DNA from: Streptomyces coeruleorubidus
GTDB taxonomy: Bacteria > Actinomycetota > Actinomycetes > Streptomycetales > Streptomycetaceae
Assembly (NCBI RefSeq): GCF_008705135.1
Contig: NZ_CP023694.1
Coordinates: forward strand, 9,213,001 to 9,277,000
DNA: 64,000 nucleotides
Reading direction: 5' to 3'
The position numbers and the translations under genes were made by a program. This document shows positions 42,355 to 51,373 of this stretch, piece after piece. Below the pieces are notes generated by a model. That model saw nothing but the letters and a program-made list of their open reading frames with translations. It had not been told where the DNA came from and searched no databases. How positions within the stretch are numbered: the stretch's first letter is position 1; every line of letters begins with the position of its first letter.

Positions 42355-43415
42355 CGCAGCACACGGATGTGGTGGTGGTCGGCGGCGGCCAGGCAGGGCT
42401 CGCCGCCGGCTACCACCTGCGCCGCCAGCGCCTGGACTACGTGATCCTGGACGCCGGTACGGCGCCGGGCGGGTCCTGGCGGCATATGTGGGACTCGCTG
42501 CACCTGTTCTCGCCGGCCGCCTACTCCTCGCTGCCCGGGCGGCTCATGCCCGCTCAGGCAGGCGAGACCTACCCGGACGCCGGGCACGTGGTCGACTACC
42601 TGACCGACTACGAGAAGCGCTATGACCTGCCCGTCCAGCACGGCACCCGTGTGGAGGCCGTACGCTGCGACGCAGGCCGGCTCCTCGTCGAGGGCGACTC
42701 CGGCACCTGGCGGGCCCGCGCGGTCATCAGCGCCACCGGCAGCTGGTCGCGGCCCTTCCTGCCCGCCGTCCCCGGTCTGAGCGTCTTCGCCGGCCGGCAG
42801 TTGCATACCGTGAACTACCGCTGTCCGGCCGATTTCGCCGGCCAGCGCGTCGTCGTGGTCGGCGGCGGGAACTCCGGCGCCCAGATCGCCGCCGACCTCG
42901 CCCTGGACGGACGGGTGGAGGTGACGTGGGTGACCCAGCGGCCGCCGCGCTTCCTGCCGGACGACATCGACGGCCGCGCCTTGTTCGACGTCGCCACCGC
43001 CCGCCGCCGTGCCCTTGATGCAGGCCGCAGTGACACCGGCGGGGTGGCTTCGCTCGGCGACATCGTCGCCGTAACCCCGGTTCGCGCCGCCCGTGATGCC
43101 GGACTCCTGAAGGCGAAGCCGATGTTCTCCCGGCTCACTGCCGACGGCGCACGGTGGACCGACGGCAGCCACACCGGCGCGGACGCGGTCATCTGGTGCA
43201 CCGGCTTCCGTCCGGCACTGGCACACCTCGCCCCGCTGAACGTGCGCGGCCCGCGTGGGCACATCCCCACCGATGGCACCCGCGCCCTGGCCGAGCCGCG
43301 GCTGCACCTGCTCGGCTACGGCGACTGGACCGGACCGGCCTCAGCCACGCTCATCGGTGTCGGCCGCCCGGCCCGCAACGCCGCAGCGCAGATCGCAGAG
43401 TTGCTGAGCAACTGA
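42351..43415 (+). CDS. arsO: Flavin monooxygenase-like protein (ArsO-like)
   Basis: 354 residues from GTG 42351, overlapping acr3 by GTGA. FAD motif VVVVGGGQAGLAAGYHLRRQ, the family text GGSWRHMWDSLHLFSPAAYS, and a second Rossmann motif VVVVGGGNSGAQIAADLALD for NADPH; GYGDWTGPASATLIGVGRPA closes the FAD site. Such monooxygenases are common as the third gene after arsR and acr3 in Streptomyces ars clusters and are called ArsO; they probably modify trivalent or organic arsenicals, but the reaction is not settled. Confidence 0.88.
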   Translation: MTQHTDVVVVGGGQAGLAAGYHLRRQRLDYVILDAGTAPGGSWRHMWDSLHLFSPAAYSSLPGRLMPAQAGETYPDAGHVVDYLTDYEKRYDLPVQHGTRVEAVRCDAGRLLVEGDSGTWRARAVISATGSWSRPFLPAVPGLSVFAGRQLHTVNYRCPADFAGQRVVVVGGGNSGAQIAADLALDGRVEVTWVTQRPPRFLPDDIDGRALFDVATARRRALDAGRSDTGGVASLGDIVAVTPVRAARDAGLLKAKPMFSRLTADGARWTDGSHTGADAVIWCTGFRPALAHLAPLNVRGPRGHIPTDGTRALAEPRLHLLGYGDWTGPASATLIGVGRPARNAAAQIAELLSN

Positions 43416-43471
43416 GTGTGCGCTCTCACACCTTCCTGCCCGCGGATCACCAGCTTGTCGCCTCGGCAACA

Positions 43472-44296
43472 TCAGGGGTGGCGGAAGAGCTTGATGGCAG
43501 AGACGAGCAGGATCACGGCCAGCAGGGGGATGAGGACCAGGTCCGGGAACACGCCTAGGAGCAGCCCGCCCAGTACTGCGCCGACTGTGGAGCCTGCGGC
43601 CATGACCAGGGTGAAGCGGAGGTTGGCGCCGAGGACGGCGAAGCTGCCGTCGCGGCTGTAGCGGGCGAACGCGACCAGCATGGTCGGCAGGGAGACCAGC
43701 AGGGAGAGACTTCCGGCGATCTTGATGTCCTGGCCGAACAGCAGAACGATCGTCGGGATCAGCAGCTCACCTCCGGCCACACCCATGATCGCGGCGACCA
43801 CGCCGATGCCGAACCCGGCGACGACGCCACCGGGCACTTGGGCCCCCAGCGGCAGGGCGAGCGCATCCACGGGGGTGGTGTGGGTGACTACCAGGGCGGC
43901 CGCCATGAGCACCATCAGCGCCGCCAGCACCTTGTAGAGGGTGGAGCTGCGCATGCGCAACGCCCAGCTCGCTCCGGCCCAGGCACCGAGCAGGCTGCCG
44001 GCCAGCAGGTTGACCGCGACCGGCCACCGTGCGGCTACCTCGGCGGCCGGGACCGCGGCCAGCCGGGCGGGCAGTGCAACCAGTACCACGACCAGGCTCA
44101 TCGCCTTGTTCAGGATGATGGCCGAGAGCACCGCGAACCCGAACAGGCTGATCAGCAGGGGCAGGCGAAACTCCGCCCCGCCCAGCCCGATCATCCCGCC
44201 CAGCGCCCCGATGGCTCCTCCCGCGCCGAACACCACGGACCCCGGATGCGTAGCGCGCAGCGGAACATGGCTCTGATCAGTGGTCATGGCGGGCAT
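43472..44296 (-). CDS. TauE/SafE (TSUP) family membrane permease
   Basis: 274 residues with about eight hydrophobic segments (VVFGAGGAIGALGGMIGLGG, LLISLFGFAVLSAIILNKAM, VVAGFGIGVVAAIMGVAGGE). The paired Gly-rich GxIGxGG and GVAGGE loops in each half are the TSUP signature. Family members export sulfite, sulfoacetate or similar anions; placed here it might handle an arsenic- or sulfur-related anion, which is inference. ATG 44296 or 44287 could start it. Transcribed convergently with arsO. Confidence 0.88.
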   Translation of the reverse strand: MPAMTTDQSHVPLRATHPGSVVFGAGGAIGALGGMIGLGGAEFRLPLLISLFGFAVLSAIILNKAMSLVVVLVALPARLAAVPAAEVAARWPVAVNLLAGSLLGAWAGASWALRMRSSTLYKVLAALMVLMAAALVVTHTTPVDALALPLGAQVPGGVVAGFGIGVVAAIMGVAGGELLIPTIVLLFGQDIKIAGSLSLLVSLPTMLVAFARYSRDGSFAVLGANLRFTLVMAAGSTVGAVLGGLLLGVFPDLVLIPLLAVILLVSAIKLFRHP

Positions 44297-44515
44297 CTTC
44301 GCTGGCGGCCGCCCCCGCCCGCTACAGTGCGACCTTCCCTTCGGGCGAAGGCACCGCAGGTCCGCTCAGGATTCGTCCAGACCTCCGAGCACCGGCATGC
44401 TCGCATGCTCACCGGGCGGGCTGCATTCAGTCGATCTCTGGGCTGCGGCGCTCGACGAGGAGGCCGTCGCGCCAGATGCCGCGACGGCGTCCCACTTCCG
44501 TCCGTCTGCCGGTCG
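44297..44515. other. Spacer between the permease and a decayed ars pair
   Basis: 219 bp, holds the permease promoter. No gene seen; shadow ORFs only. Confidence 0.35.
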
Positions 44516-44637
44516 TCAGGCCGCGGTGGGCAGTGTCAACAGCTTGCCCATCGCGGCGAGCACCGACGGCTCGACCCGGTAGTACACCCAGGTGCCGCGC
44601 CGCTCGGAGGTGAGAAGCCCGGCCTCCTTCCCGAAGG
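44516..44637 (-). pseudogene. ArsR-family regulator, C-terminal fragment
   Basis: Minus frame: KEAGLLTSERRGTWVYYRVE, PSVLAAMGKLLTLPTAA, TGA 44516. EAGL(L/V)...RRGTWVYYR(V/L) is the wing and following strand of ArsR repressors. The DNA-recognition helix is missing; sequence upstream switches to an MFS gene fragment on the other strand. Confidence 0.75.
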
Positions 44638-44654
44638 CGCCGAAGGCGTCGGGC

Positions 44655-45240
44655 GCAGCCGGCCGTTCCTACTGCTCGCCGCCGCCTTCACCCTGTCCGG
44701 CTTCGCGATGTACGCCGTCGTCGTCGCCCTCGTCCCCCTTCTCCTGGAACGCGGGTACACCACCAGCCAGGCCGCCTGGGCCCTCGGCCTCGGTGGCGCC
44801 GGACAGACCCTCGGCCGCACCTGTACGCCGCCCTCGCCCGCCGAACCGAAGCGGCGACGCGGACGACGGTCCTCATCGCGCTCGGTGGCCTCACCACCGC
44901 CGCCTTCGCCGCAGCCCCCGGCCCGTACGCCCTGCTCATCACCGTGTCGATCGTGGCCGGCATGGTCCGCGGCAACCTCACCCTGCTCCAGGCCACCGCC
45001 ATCACCGACCGCTGGGGCACGGCCCACTACGGCCGCCTCTCCGGACTGCTCGCCGCACCCGCCCACACAGCGGCAGCGCTCGCGCCGTTCGCCGGCGCCG
45101 CCCTGGCCGTGCCCCTCGGCGGCTACGGACCGCTGTTCTTCCTCCTGGCCGCCGTCTCCGTGGCCGCCGCGCTCATTGCACCGTGGACAGCCACCGACGC
45201 CGTACGCCCGATCCGGACGACGGCCCCTGACCACAACTGA
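44655..45240 (+). pseudogene. MFS transporter fragment, frameshifted
   Basis: Frame one: FLLLAAAFTLSGFAMYAVVV, ALVPLLLERGYTTSQAAWAL, GLGGAGQTLGRT; after a change near 44820, LYAALARRTEAATRTTVLIA, then LITVSIVAGMVRGNLTLLQA, RLSGLLAAPAHTAAALAPFA and FFLLAAVSVAAALIAPW to TGA 45240. This is the second half of a 12-span major facilitator. ArsR-plus-MFS pairs are usual in actinobacterial ars clusters, so a second pair has decayed here. Confidence 0.8.
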
Positions 45241-45461
45241 TCAGTCCGCAGAGTAACCGCAGAGCAACATCAGCGGCGTTTGCCAACAAGCGTGCTGATT
45301 TGCCAACTGTGCTGCGGCGTCACACCCCACTGGACCGGCGCGATCAAATGACCGCGCCCACTCGACCACGGCGGGAATAGCGACGTGGCCGAGCCGCTGC
45401 GAAGCGCCTGAGGACACTGATCAGAGGGGACTGGGCTCCTGGCTGTCTGGATCACGGCGCA
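45241..45461. other. Spacer with a repeated TTTGCCAAC
   Basis: 220 bp without gene. TTTGCCAAC occurs twice, about 20 bp apart (45279 and 45299). Meaning unknown. Confidence 0.35.
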
Positions 45462-45983
45462 TTAGATCCGGGCGGCTGTCAGCAAGGGCGAAGGCCCGGA
45501 TGAGCCTTCCACCAAGGCCTGCTCGATGCGGTAGAGCCGTGCTCGCTCGTCCCACTGAAGTAGATGGTCCGCGCCGGCCGGGCCGACGTGGCGCTGCACC
45601 GCTTTGACGCTCGTCAGGGACCCGCCGATCTTCGTCCGGGGTATCGGGGCCGTCGGGTGATCGGCGAAGTGCTGCTGGACCTCGTCATAGGTGGCCGTGC
45701 CGCCCATCTCCACGATGCGACGCAACACCGCCCGGGCTCTGGGCATCAGGGATGCGATCATCTGGAACAGAAGCCGGTCCGTCCAGCCGTCCCCGAGGTC
45801 GTCCTCGCTCAGGTCTTCCGGGCCGGGCCGGGGCTCGGTCGCCGGTGCGTCCGGCCAGTCGGCCGGAACATCGGGGCGGAGCCCGTAGGCCGCCTGCACC
45901 GCGGCGATCGCCTGCTCGTAGCTGTCGGTCTCGGTATCGATGGTCAGCCGCACGCCCCGCCCCTTCCTGATCGCCGCGGCCAT
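45462..45983 (-). CDS. Conserved actinomycete protein, winged-helix-like C-terminal half
   Basis: 173 residues. N-terminal part RLTIDTETDSYEQAIAAVQA (a small alpha/beta unit), an acidic linker, then LLFQMIASLMPRARAVLRRI, VEMGGTATYDEVQQHFADHP, KIGGSLTSVKAVQRHVGPAG and DERARLYRIEQAL. The second half fits a winged helix where a helix pair precedes an SVxxV recognition-like helix. Comparable proteins are common in Streptomyces genomes without known function. ATG 45983 chosen; no strong ribosome site seen. Confidence 0.65.
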   Translation of the reverse strand: MAAAIRKGRGVRLTIDTETDSYEQAIAAVQAAYGLRPDVPADWPDAPATEPRPGPEDLSEDDLGDGWTDRLLFQMIASLMPRARAVLRRIVEMGGTATYDEVQQHFADHPTAPIPRTKIGGSLTSVKAVQRHVGPAGADHLLQWDERARLYRIEQALVEGSSGPSPLLTAARI

Positions 45984-46335
45984 CCTGCCCCACCAGCAGC
46001 CCGCCCTTCTCGCCGCGTTGGCGATCGGACCGTGTCAGGCCATCTGGTTCGGTTCCTCGTCCAGGGCGTGCGCAGCCCGCGTCCATCTGGACTGAACTGG
46101 CCGGGTTCTCAGGCGGCCAGGACGTTCCGTAATTCCCGTACGGCGTGTTCGTGGTGTGCTCGCTGGGGATCGCTTCGTGCAGGTCCTTGGCGCGGCTGCG
46201 TACCAGGCCGGGGCGATTGCCATCCGGGTGCGGCGCATGTCTGAACACGTCGGTGGCCGGAACGAGTTCCGTCTGCGGCGGAGAAGAAGTGGAACCGATG
46301 CAGCTGTGCGGACACTTGTTGCTGTGGACTTCCTA

Positions 46336-46965
46336 ATGCATGAACGGGTCCGGTCTGGCGATCGGACGGCGTTCGCCGAGATTTTCGACGAGCATGCGCG
46401 TGTCGTCTATGCCCACGCGATCCGGACGACGGGTGACTGGGCCCTCGCCGAGGACGTCATGTCACTCACCTTTCTGGAGGCCTGGCGGCTGCGCGACAAG
46501 CTGCGCGAGGAAGTCAGAAGCGTGCGGGCATGGCTTTTGGGCATCGCGACCAACGTGATGCGAAACATCGCCCGGGCGGCACGTCGGCATCGGGAGGCGA
46601 TGTCCCGTCTACCACCGCCGGAAGCGTTGCCTGACTTTTCGGACGAGGTGGTCGGCCAGATGGCCAACGCTCAGCGGCTGGCCGCCGCAGCCCGAGCGTT
46701 GCAACGTCTGAAGCGAACCGAACGCGAGGCCTTCACCTTGGTCGTCTGGTCCGATCTGGGGTACGCCGCGGCCGCTCAGGCGTTGGGAATTCCTGTGGGC
46801 ACGGTACGTTCCCGGCTCTCACGAGCGAGAGAGAAGCTGCGCCGGCTCGTCGAGGAGGAGCTTGTATCAGATCCGCATGGTGTGGAACTGCGGACCGGCA
46901 GCGGACACATATCGCAGAGCGGGGAGGCCTCAGCCGGCCCTTCCCACAGGAGGAGTGCACGATGA
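46336..46965 (+). CDS. ECF sigma factor (SigE-like)
   Basis: 209 residues from ATG 46336; a GTG 30 bp earlier is an alternative. Region 2: RSGDRTAFAEIFDEHARVVY, WALAEDVMSLTFLEAWRLRD and VRAWLLGIATNVMRNIARAA. Region 4: LKRTEREAFTLVVWSDLGYA, AAAQALGIPVGTVRSRLSRA. It is the actinobacterial SigE-like type often followed by a CU044_5270 membrane protein. The stop overlaps that gene's ATG as ATGA, so the two are coupled. Its regulon is unknown. Confidence 0.92.
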   Translation: MHERVRSGDRTAFAEIFDEHARVVYAHAIRTTGDWALAEDVMSLTFLEAWRLRDKLREEVRSVRAWLLGIATNVMRNIARAARRHREAMSRLPPPEALPDFSDEVVGQMANAQRLAAAARALQRLKRTEREAFTLVVWSDLGYAAAAQALGIPVGTVRSRLSRAREKLRRLVEEELVSDPHGVELRTGSGHISQSGEASAGPSHRRSAR

Positions 46966-47960
46966 GTTTGGAGCAGGAAAAGCTCGAGCGTGAGCAGGCG
47001 AGTCGGATGCTGCCTCCGGCTCCCTATCCGGAGCCGGCACCAGGACGAGTGGAAGCCCGCCGTGAGCACTTCTTGAGCGAGGTCGACCGGCAAGCGCGAT
47101 CCCGCTCTCCCCGTCTGGCGCTGCGGTCGAGAGGGCGCTGGGGGCTGGTGCTGGGAGCGGCAGTGGCCGCTGGAGCGGCCGTCGTCGTTCTTACTCTCGA
47201 CTTCGGCTCCCCTGGCGCTCGGCCTGACGTGCCACCGGCTTCGGCAGCGTCGGTCGAATTGCTGGAGAGAGCGGCTCTGGCCGCCGCTACGACGCCGCAG
47301 ACGAAGGTGCGCGCCGGGCAGTACTCGTACGTGAAGACGGTCGGCCACACATCGGTGCTGTCAGAGACCAAGTCCGGCGAGACGGAACTCCTGCGCCAAA
47401 ACGAGGCCATGGAGCAGTGGACCTCGGTGGACGGCAATGAACAGACTCTGCAGCGCAAAGAAGGCAAGGACAAACTGCTGCCGGGCACTCCGGGCCGAGG
47501 CAATCTGAACTCACCGACCTACAACTTCCTGGCTGCCCTGCCGACCGACCCCGGCGCTCTGCTGAAGCGGATCCGCGACGACGCTCAGAAGAATCACGGA
47601 GCCGGTTCCGACTCCACGACGGGACCGGACCAGGAAGCCTTCGTCACGATCGGCGACCTGCTGCGCAACGGAGTGACTCCCCCCGAGACCACTGCGGCCC
47701 TCTACCGCGCCGCTGCCCTCATTCCCGGAGTCGACGTCGTCCCCGACGCCGTCGACGCGACAGGCCGAAACGGGGTCGCCGTCGCCCGAACACACGACGG
47801 CGAACGCACTGAGTGGATCTTCGACAAGAGCACGGCCCGACTGCTGGGTGAGCGCACAGTCCTCATGGAGGACAACGCCTGGGGCAAGGCCGGCACCGTC
47901 GTCACCTCCGTCGCCGTCACCAACAGCGGCATCGTCGACGAGGCCGGACAAACCCCGTAG
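46962..47960 (+). CDS. CU044_5270-family membrane protein, probable sigma partner
   Basis: 332 residues, ATG overlapping the sigma stop. N-terminal cytoplasmic part (EARREHFLSEVDRQARSRSP), one membrane span WGLVLGAAVAAGAAVVVLTL, then an extracytoplasmic domain with ASVELLERAALAAATTPQTK, RAGQYSYVKTVGH and AALIPGVDVVPDAVDATGRN. The family is coupled to ECF sigma genes in actinomycetes and presumably holds or tunes them like an anti-sigma factor, though it has no zinc motif. A deletion remnant of a paralogue occurs at 19112-19305. Confidence 0.88.
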   Translation: MSLEQEKLEREQASRMLPPAPYPEPAPGRVEARREHFLSEVDRQARSRSPRLALRSRGRWGLVLGAAVAAGAAVVVLTLDFGSPGARPDVPPASAASVELLERAALAAATTPQTKVRAGQYSYVKTVGHTSVLSETKSGETELLRQNEAMEQWTSVDGNEQTLQRKEGKDKLLPGTPGRGNLNSPTYNFLAALPTDPGALLKRIRDDAQKNHGAGSDSTTGPDQEAFVTIGDLLRNGVTPPETTAALYRAAALIPGVDVVPDAVDATGRNGVAVARTHDGERTEWIFDKSTARLLGERTVLMEDNAWGKAGTVVTSVAVTNSGIVDEAGQTP

Positions 47961-48026
47961 AGGACTGAAGGACTCCGCAACACCGCGAAATACCCCGATG
48001 ACGGCGAGCATGCTGAGTTCAGTCCC

Positions 48027-48326
48027 ATGGCTTCTAAGGACTGCCTTGCCGGTTGGGTCTGTCTGTGGGAGCACGCGGACTACAAGGGACGTCGGCTCCA
48101 GTGGTCCGCCAAGGGGACCAAGCAGCTCGGGGACTGGGACTTCCGGGACAAGGCCAGCTCCGGCTGCGTGGCCCGCATTCAGGGCGGCGTGTTGGCCTAC
48201 GACGCCCGAACGGGCCTGCCCGACCCGTACATGGCCCTGGGAGCCGGCTACTGCTACAACTTCTCCACCGCCGACTACCCGACCGGTGGCACCTTCAACG
48301 ACAAGGTCGACTACATCGAAATGTGA
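48027..48326 (+). CDS. Peptidase-inhibitor I36-like (beta/gamma-crystallin-type) protein
   Basis: 99 residues. GWVCLWEHADYKGRRLQWSA, GDWDFRDKASSGCVARIQGG and GYCYNFSTADYPTGGTFNDK VDYIEM follow the I36/crystallin pattern (Y.G....., then a W/F-rich strand and a final D.xDYI). The family inhibits metalloproteases in Streptomyces (SMPI). A signal peptide is missing, unlike secreted members, so it may be intracellular or start farther upstream. Cysteines at 7, 12, 47 and 75 could form disulfides. It follows the CU044 gene by 66 bp. Confidence 0.8.
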   Translation: MASKDCLAGWVCLWEHADYKGRRLQWSAKGTKQLGDWDFRDKASSGCVARIQGGVLAYDARTGLPDPYMALGAGYCYNFSTADYPTGGTFNDKVDYIEM

Positions 48327-48612
48327 CCGCCGGAGCGACGTCGCCTCGCGCCCACACGCCTGCTTGAAGGTGTCGGAGAGGTAAGCGTCGCGCTGCTCCC
48401 AGTGCGGCCCGCACTGCCGCTCGGGACCGCGGCGATCAGTCCAGCCCCTTGGCCGACCGTGCCACCCGGGGCCGACCTTCCGGTGGGCGCGCGGGCAGTC
48501 CTCGCCGATGCCGCGTCGTCACTTTCGAGTTGACCACCGCAGTCTCTCAGCCCCCTGGAAGCCGATTCGGTCCACCCCCTTGAGCCTTACAACCCACTAC
48601 TGGAGTAGGTAG
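48327..48612. other. Intergenic stretch
   Basis: 286 bp, no gene. The last 30 bp before 48613 are AT-richer and probably hold the promoter of the secreted protein; ACTACTGGAGTAGGTAGT is near-palindromic there. Confidence 0.35.
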
Positions 48613-50520
48613 TTGAGAGTTCACGGATTAGCTCGTACTGGGATCGCGGGCCTTGCGGCCACCGCGGTCCTGACCGGGCTCGTACAAGTCGCGCCGGCGT
48701 TCGCCGACTCCAGCCCTCCGGGCCAGAAGTCGTCTCCGAAGCCCTCCGGCGGTCCGTCGTCCGAGCCGCCGACGCGTGTGCCGGATCCCGGCAAGCGGCT
48801 CGGGAAGAGCTGGAAGACCTCGGCGGACCGGGCCGTGACCACCGCGGCGGACAGCGGCGGCTTCAAGGTCCTGGTGGCGGACAGTAAGGACGCCTACCAG
48901 TGGCGGACTGTTGCCACGTTGGCGGAGCCCGGCATGCCGGCGGACTCGTGGATCGGTAACTCCTGCGTCATGGACCGTGACCACGCTGCGGTCGTGTATG
49001 CGCCGCGTACGTTCACGAACAAGCCGGATCTGATGCAGTGCGGGGCGTTCACCGCAGTCGTCGACCTGAAGTCCGGCCGCGTGACGAAACTGCCCTTCAC
49101 CGGCTCGCTGGCCTACTTCGACCCGTCGTGCAACCCCGAGACCCGGACGGCCGCGTTCACCGCGTTCCGCGACCACAAGACCCGGCTCGTCACGGTCAAT
49201 ACCAGCGGCAAGACGACCACCGATACCACCGTCACTGGCCAGGTGACCTCGGCCGTCCCGACGAAGGACGGGCTCGTCGCCGCACACGGCCGTTAGCTGG
49301 TGCGCGTCGATCCGGCGGACGGGAAGCTCCAGAGACTGGCTGCCGCGGACGGTGTGCCGTTCGACATCCGCCCCACCCGCACGGGAATCGCCTTCCTCGA
49401 CCGCATCGGCAGCACGGCCCGTGCCAAGCTGTGGAAGGGCCGGGGCACGCCGTCGCTGCTCGCGTCGGGGAAGCTCGGAGACCTGGCCCTTGAACAGGGC
49501 GCCGGTGGCAGGGCGTTCCTCACCGGGGACACGACGGACGCGAAGCTCGCGGGCACTGCGGTGGCGCGCCTGGACGTTCCGTCGGATTCGGATGTGTCCA
49601 GCCAGGGCCGACTGGCCGTCGACCCCGTGCTCATGCCCGGCGTGCGTGCGGGTCTGGACCGGATCGGGAACGCGGGCAAGGGTTTCACCAAGGCCGAACC
49701 CTCGCCCCGGGCGCGCACGTCCCAGGACCCCACGGACGGGGATCCCGCTGCGCCGACCATCACCAGTGTCGCGACGGCAACCGGTGAGAAGATCACCCAG
49801 ACGGTTGCCGACACGACCAGCGGCACGGGGAAGGAGTCCTTCTCTCCGGCCCTGCGCGCAGCCGGGAAGAGCGGGCGGACACCCGAGAAAAGCGGGCGGG
49901 CTGCACAGGCGGCGGCCGACCCGCATAATCCGGTCGACACGGACCGGTGGTGCTCCATCCCCCGTAACGACATCAAGCAACTCGCGCTGCAGCCCACTCC
50001 GAACCAGGTCGAGTGGGCCGTCAACATGGCGATCCGCGGCGAGCTGCGCGCCAAGTGGATCAGGCAGGGCGGCTGGCGCTCAGGCCTGGGCACCGTCGAC
50101 CCGCAGGGACTGTTCCCGGCCCCGACGCTGAAGGGGAAGGCCGGCGCGCGTATCCCCGCGCAGGTGCTGCTGGGCGTACTCGCCCAGGAGTCGAACCTGT
50201 GGCAGGCCGAAGGCGGCGCCATCCCGGGCCAGATGGGCAACCCGCAGGCGGCGATCGCCGGGTTCTACGGGCACAAGGGGGAGACCTCCGAGGCGTACTG
50301 GAGGATCAACTGGCACCAGTCGGACTGCGGTTACGGTGTCGGCCAGGTCACCGACGGCATGCGTCTCGCCGGCCTCGAGAAGCCCGGCGAGACGTCCCTG
50401 TCTCCGGCGAAGCAGAAGGCCGTGGCCCTGGACTACGCGGTCAACATCGCCGCGTCGATGTACATCCTCGCGGACAAGCGGAACCAGGTGCACACCGCGG
50501 GGCAGACGATCACCGTCAAC
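48613..50520 (+). pseudogene. Secreted multi-domain protein with lysozyme-like domain; amber codon and truncation
   Basis: TTG 48613 (GAGT nearby) starts a Sec signal peptide (GIAGLAATAVLTGLVQVAPA, FADS). A beta-propeller-like part (NSCVMDRDHAAVVYAPRTFT, SGRVTKLPFTGSLAYFDPSC) runs to an in-frame TAG at 49294-49296 (between GLVAAHGR and LVRVDPADGKLQRL), where CAG is the expected codon. The same frame continues for 400 residues to a transglycosylase-like domain: AQVLLGVLAQESNLWQAEGG, AGFYGHKGETSEAYWRINWH, DCGYGVGQVTDGMRLAG. After GQTITVN (50520) the sequence is foreign. One nonsense codon plus loss of the C-terminus make it a pseudogene. Confidence 0.8.
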
Positions 50521-50606
50521 AGATTCGGGGTGCCATCCGGGCGGACAGTGGCGACAAACCCCAGCCCCTGCGCCGCCACCAGGCGGCGAATGTCGTTGTC
50601 CAGCAT
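50521..50606 (-). pseudogene. Pyridoxamine 5'-phosphate oxidase-like protein, N-terminal fragment
   Basis: Minus ATG 50606: LDNDIRRLVAAQGLGFVATV, RPDGTPNL, the N-terminal strand pair of PPOX/flavin-reductase-like split barrels. It is cut at 50520 where the secreted-protein gene joins from the other strand. About 28 residues remain. Confidence 0.7.
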
Positions 50607-50995
50607 CGCTGTCGAGCTACCTCCGTGCCGAGACCATCTGTGGTTCACGTCCCTCCGGGCCGAGAAGACCCGCAGCCGTCGGCTGACTTCGTTCATCTCC
50701 AGCAACAGCGTTTGATGGCGTGTTCCGGAGACAGTTGGTGATCTAGAGGCTCGTAAATGTTGAGGCGAAATAACGGCGCTGTCGTCGGAACACAGGTGCT
50801 CGTTATCGGCTGCGTGCTCGGTGTCGGCGCACGACTGTGACTCCCCAGCCGCGTGCAGGTGAACCTCCCCAGGTGCTGGTACGCGTTCGCGAGCGGACTT
50901 CGGAAGGTCACGAGATCGTCTGCAGCGGGCGGGCTGGCTCAGGAATCCGACTCGTCCCTGCCCGACTCGGCTCGCGGCCCGAAACGTCTCGTGCA
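50607..50995. other. Intergenic stretch
   Basis: About 390 bp between the PPOX fragment and the DoxX gene stop. No coding frame with support; nothing recognised. Confidence 0.35.
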
Positions 50996-51367
50996 TCAGG
51001 CCGCCGATCTGGCCACGGCGACCGCCCAGGCGATGTACAGGACGTTCACGACCAGCCGAGCCACCACACCGGCCGGCCGTTCCAGCAGCCTGGGCCGGTC
51101 CGGCCGCGCGCGTCGCAGCGCGTCCACGTGGGAGACCAGGTAACAGGTGATCAGGACGGCGGCGGCCCAGCCCCCGGCCGGTCTGCTGCAAGGAATCAGC
51201 ACCAGTGCACCCACCATGACCTCCGCCGACCCGCTGACGGCCACGAGGAGCCGTTCTCGGCGGAGCCAAGCGGGTACCAGTCTGCGGAAGTAGCCAGGGA
51301 CCAGGAAATGCAGGATTCCCGTGACGACCAGGAACAACGCCAAGGCGACGGCAGCGATAGCGTGCAT
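50996..51367 (-). CDS. DoxX-like membrane protein
   Basis: 123 residues with four hydrophobic helices: IAAVALALFLVVTGILHFLV, LLVAVSGSAEVMVGALVLIP, WAAAVLITCYLVSHVDALRR and VVARLVVNVLYIAWAVAVAR. The ILHFL(V/R)P...Y...VP start is typical for the small DoxX/DoxD-like family, associated with redox and thiosulfate functions, role here unknown. The start ATG 51367 lies only 6 bp from the first possible ATG of the divergent AraC gene. Confidence 0.82.
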   Translation of the reverse strand: MHAIAAVALALFLVVTGILHFLVPGYFRRLVPAWLRRERLLVAVSGSAEVMVGALVLIPCSRPAGGWAAAVLITCYLVSHVDALRRARPDRPRLLERPAGVVARLVVNVLYIAWAVAVARSAA

Positions 51368-51373
51368 GGCACG

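Noticed and set aside
41340..43415. A 691-codon plus frame joining acr3 and arsO regions
   Set aside because: Over acr3 it is the wrong frame (Arg/Pro/His-rich). The arsO protein starts at GTG 42351.
43838..45256. A 472-codon plus frame over the permease and MFS region
   Set aside because: Its first part is antisense to the TSUP gene. Only the MFS piece from 44655 is real, and it is frameshifted.
49294..49296. Amber codon decoded as pyrrolysine
   Set aside because: No pyl genes are known in such hosts, and the context expects Gln; a point mutation is simpler.
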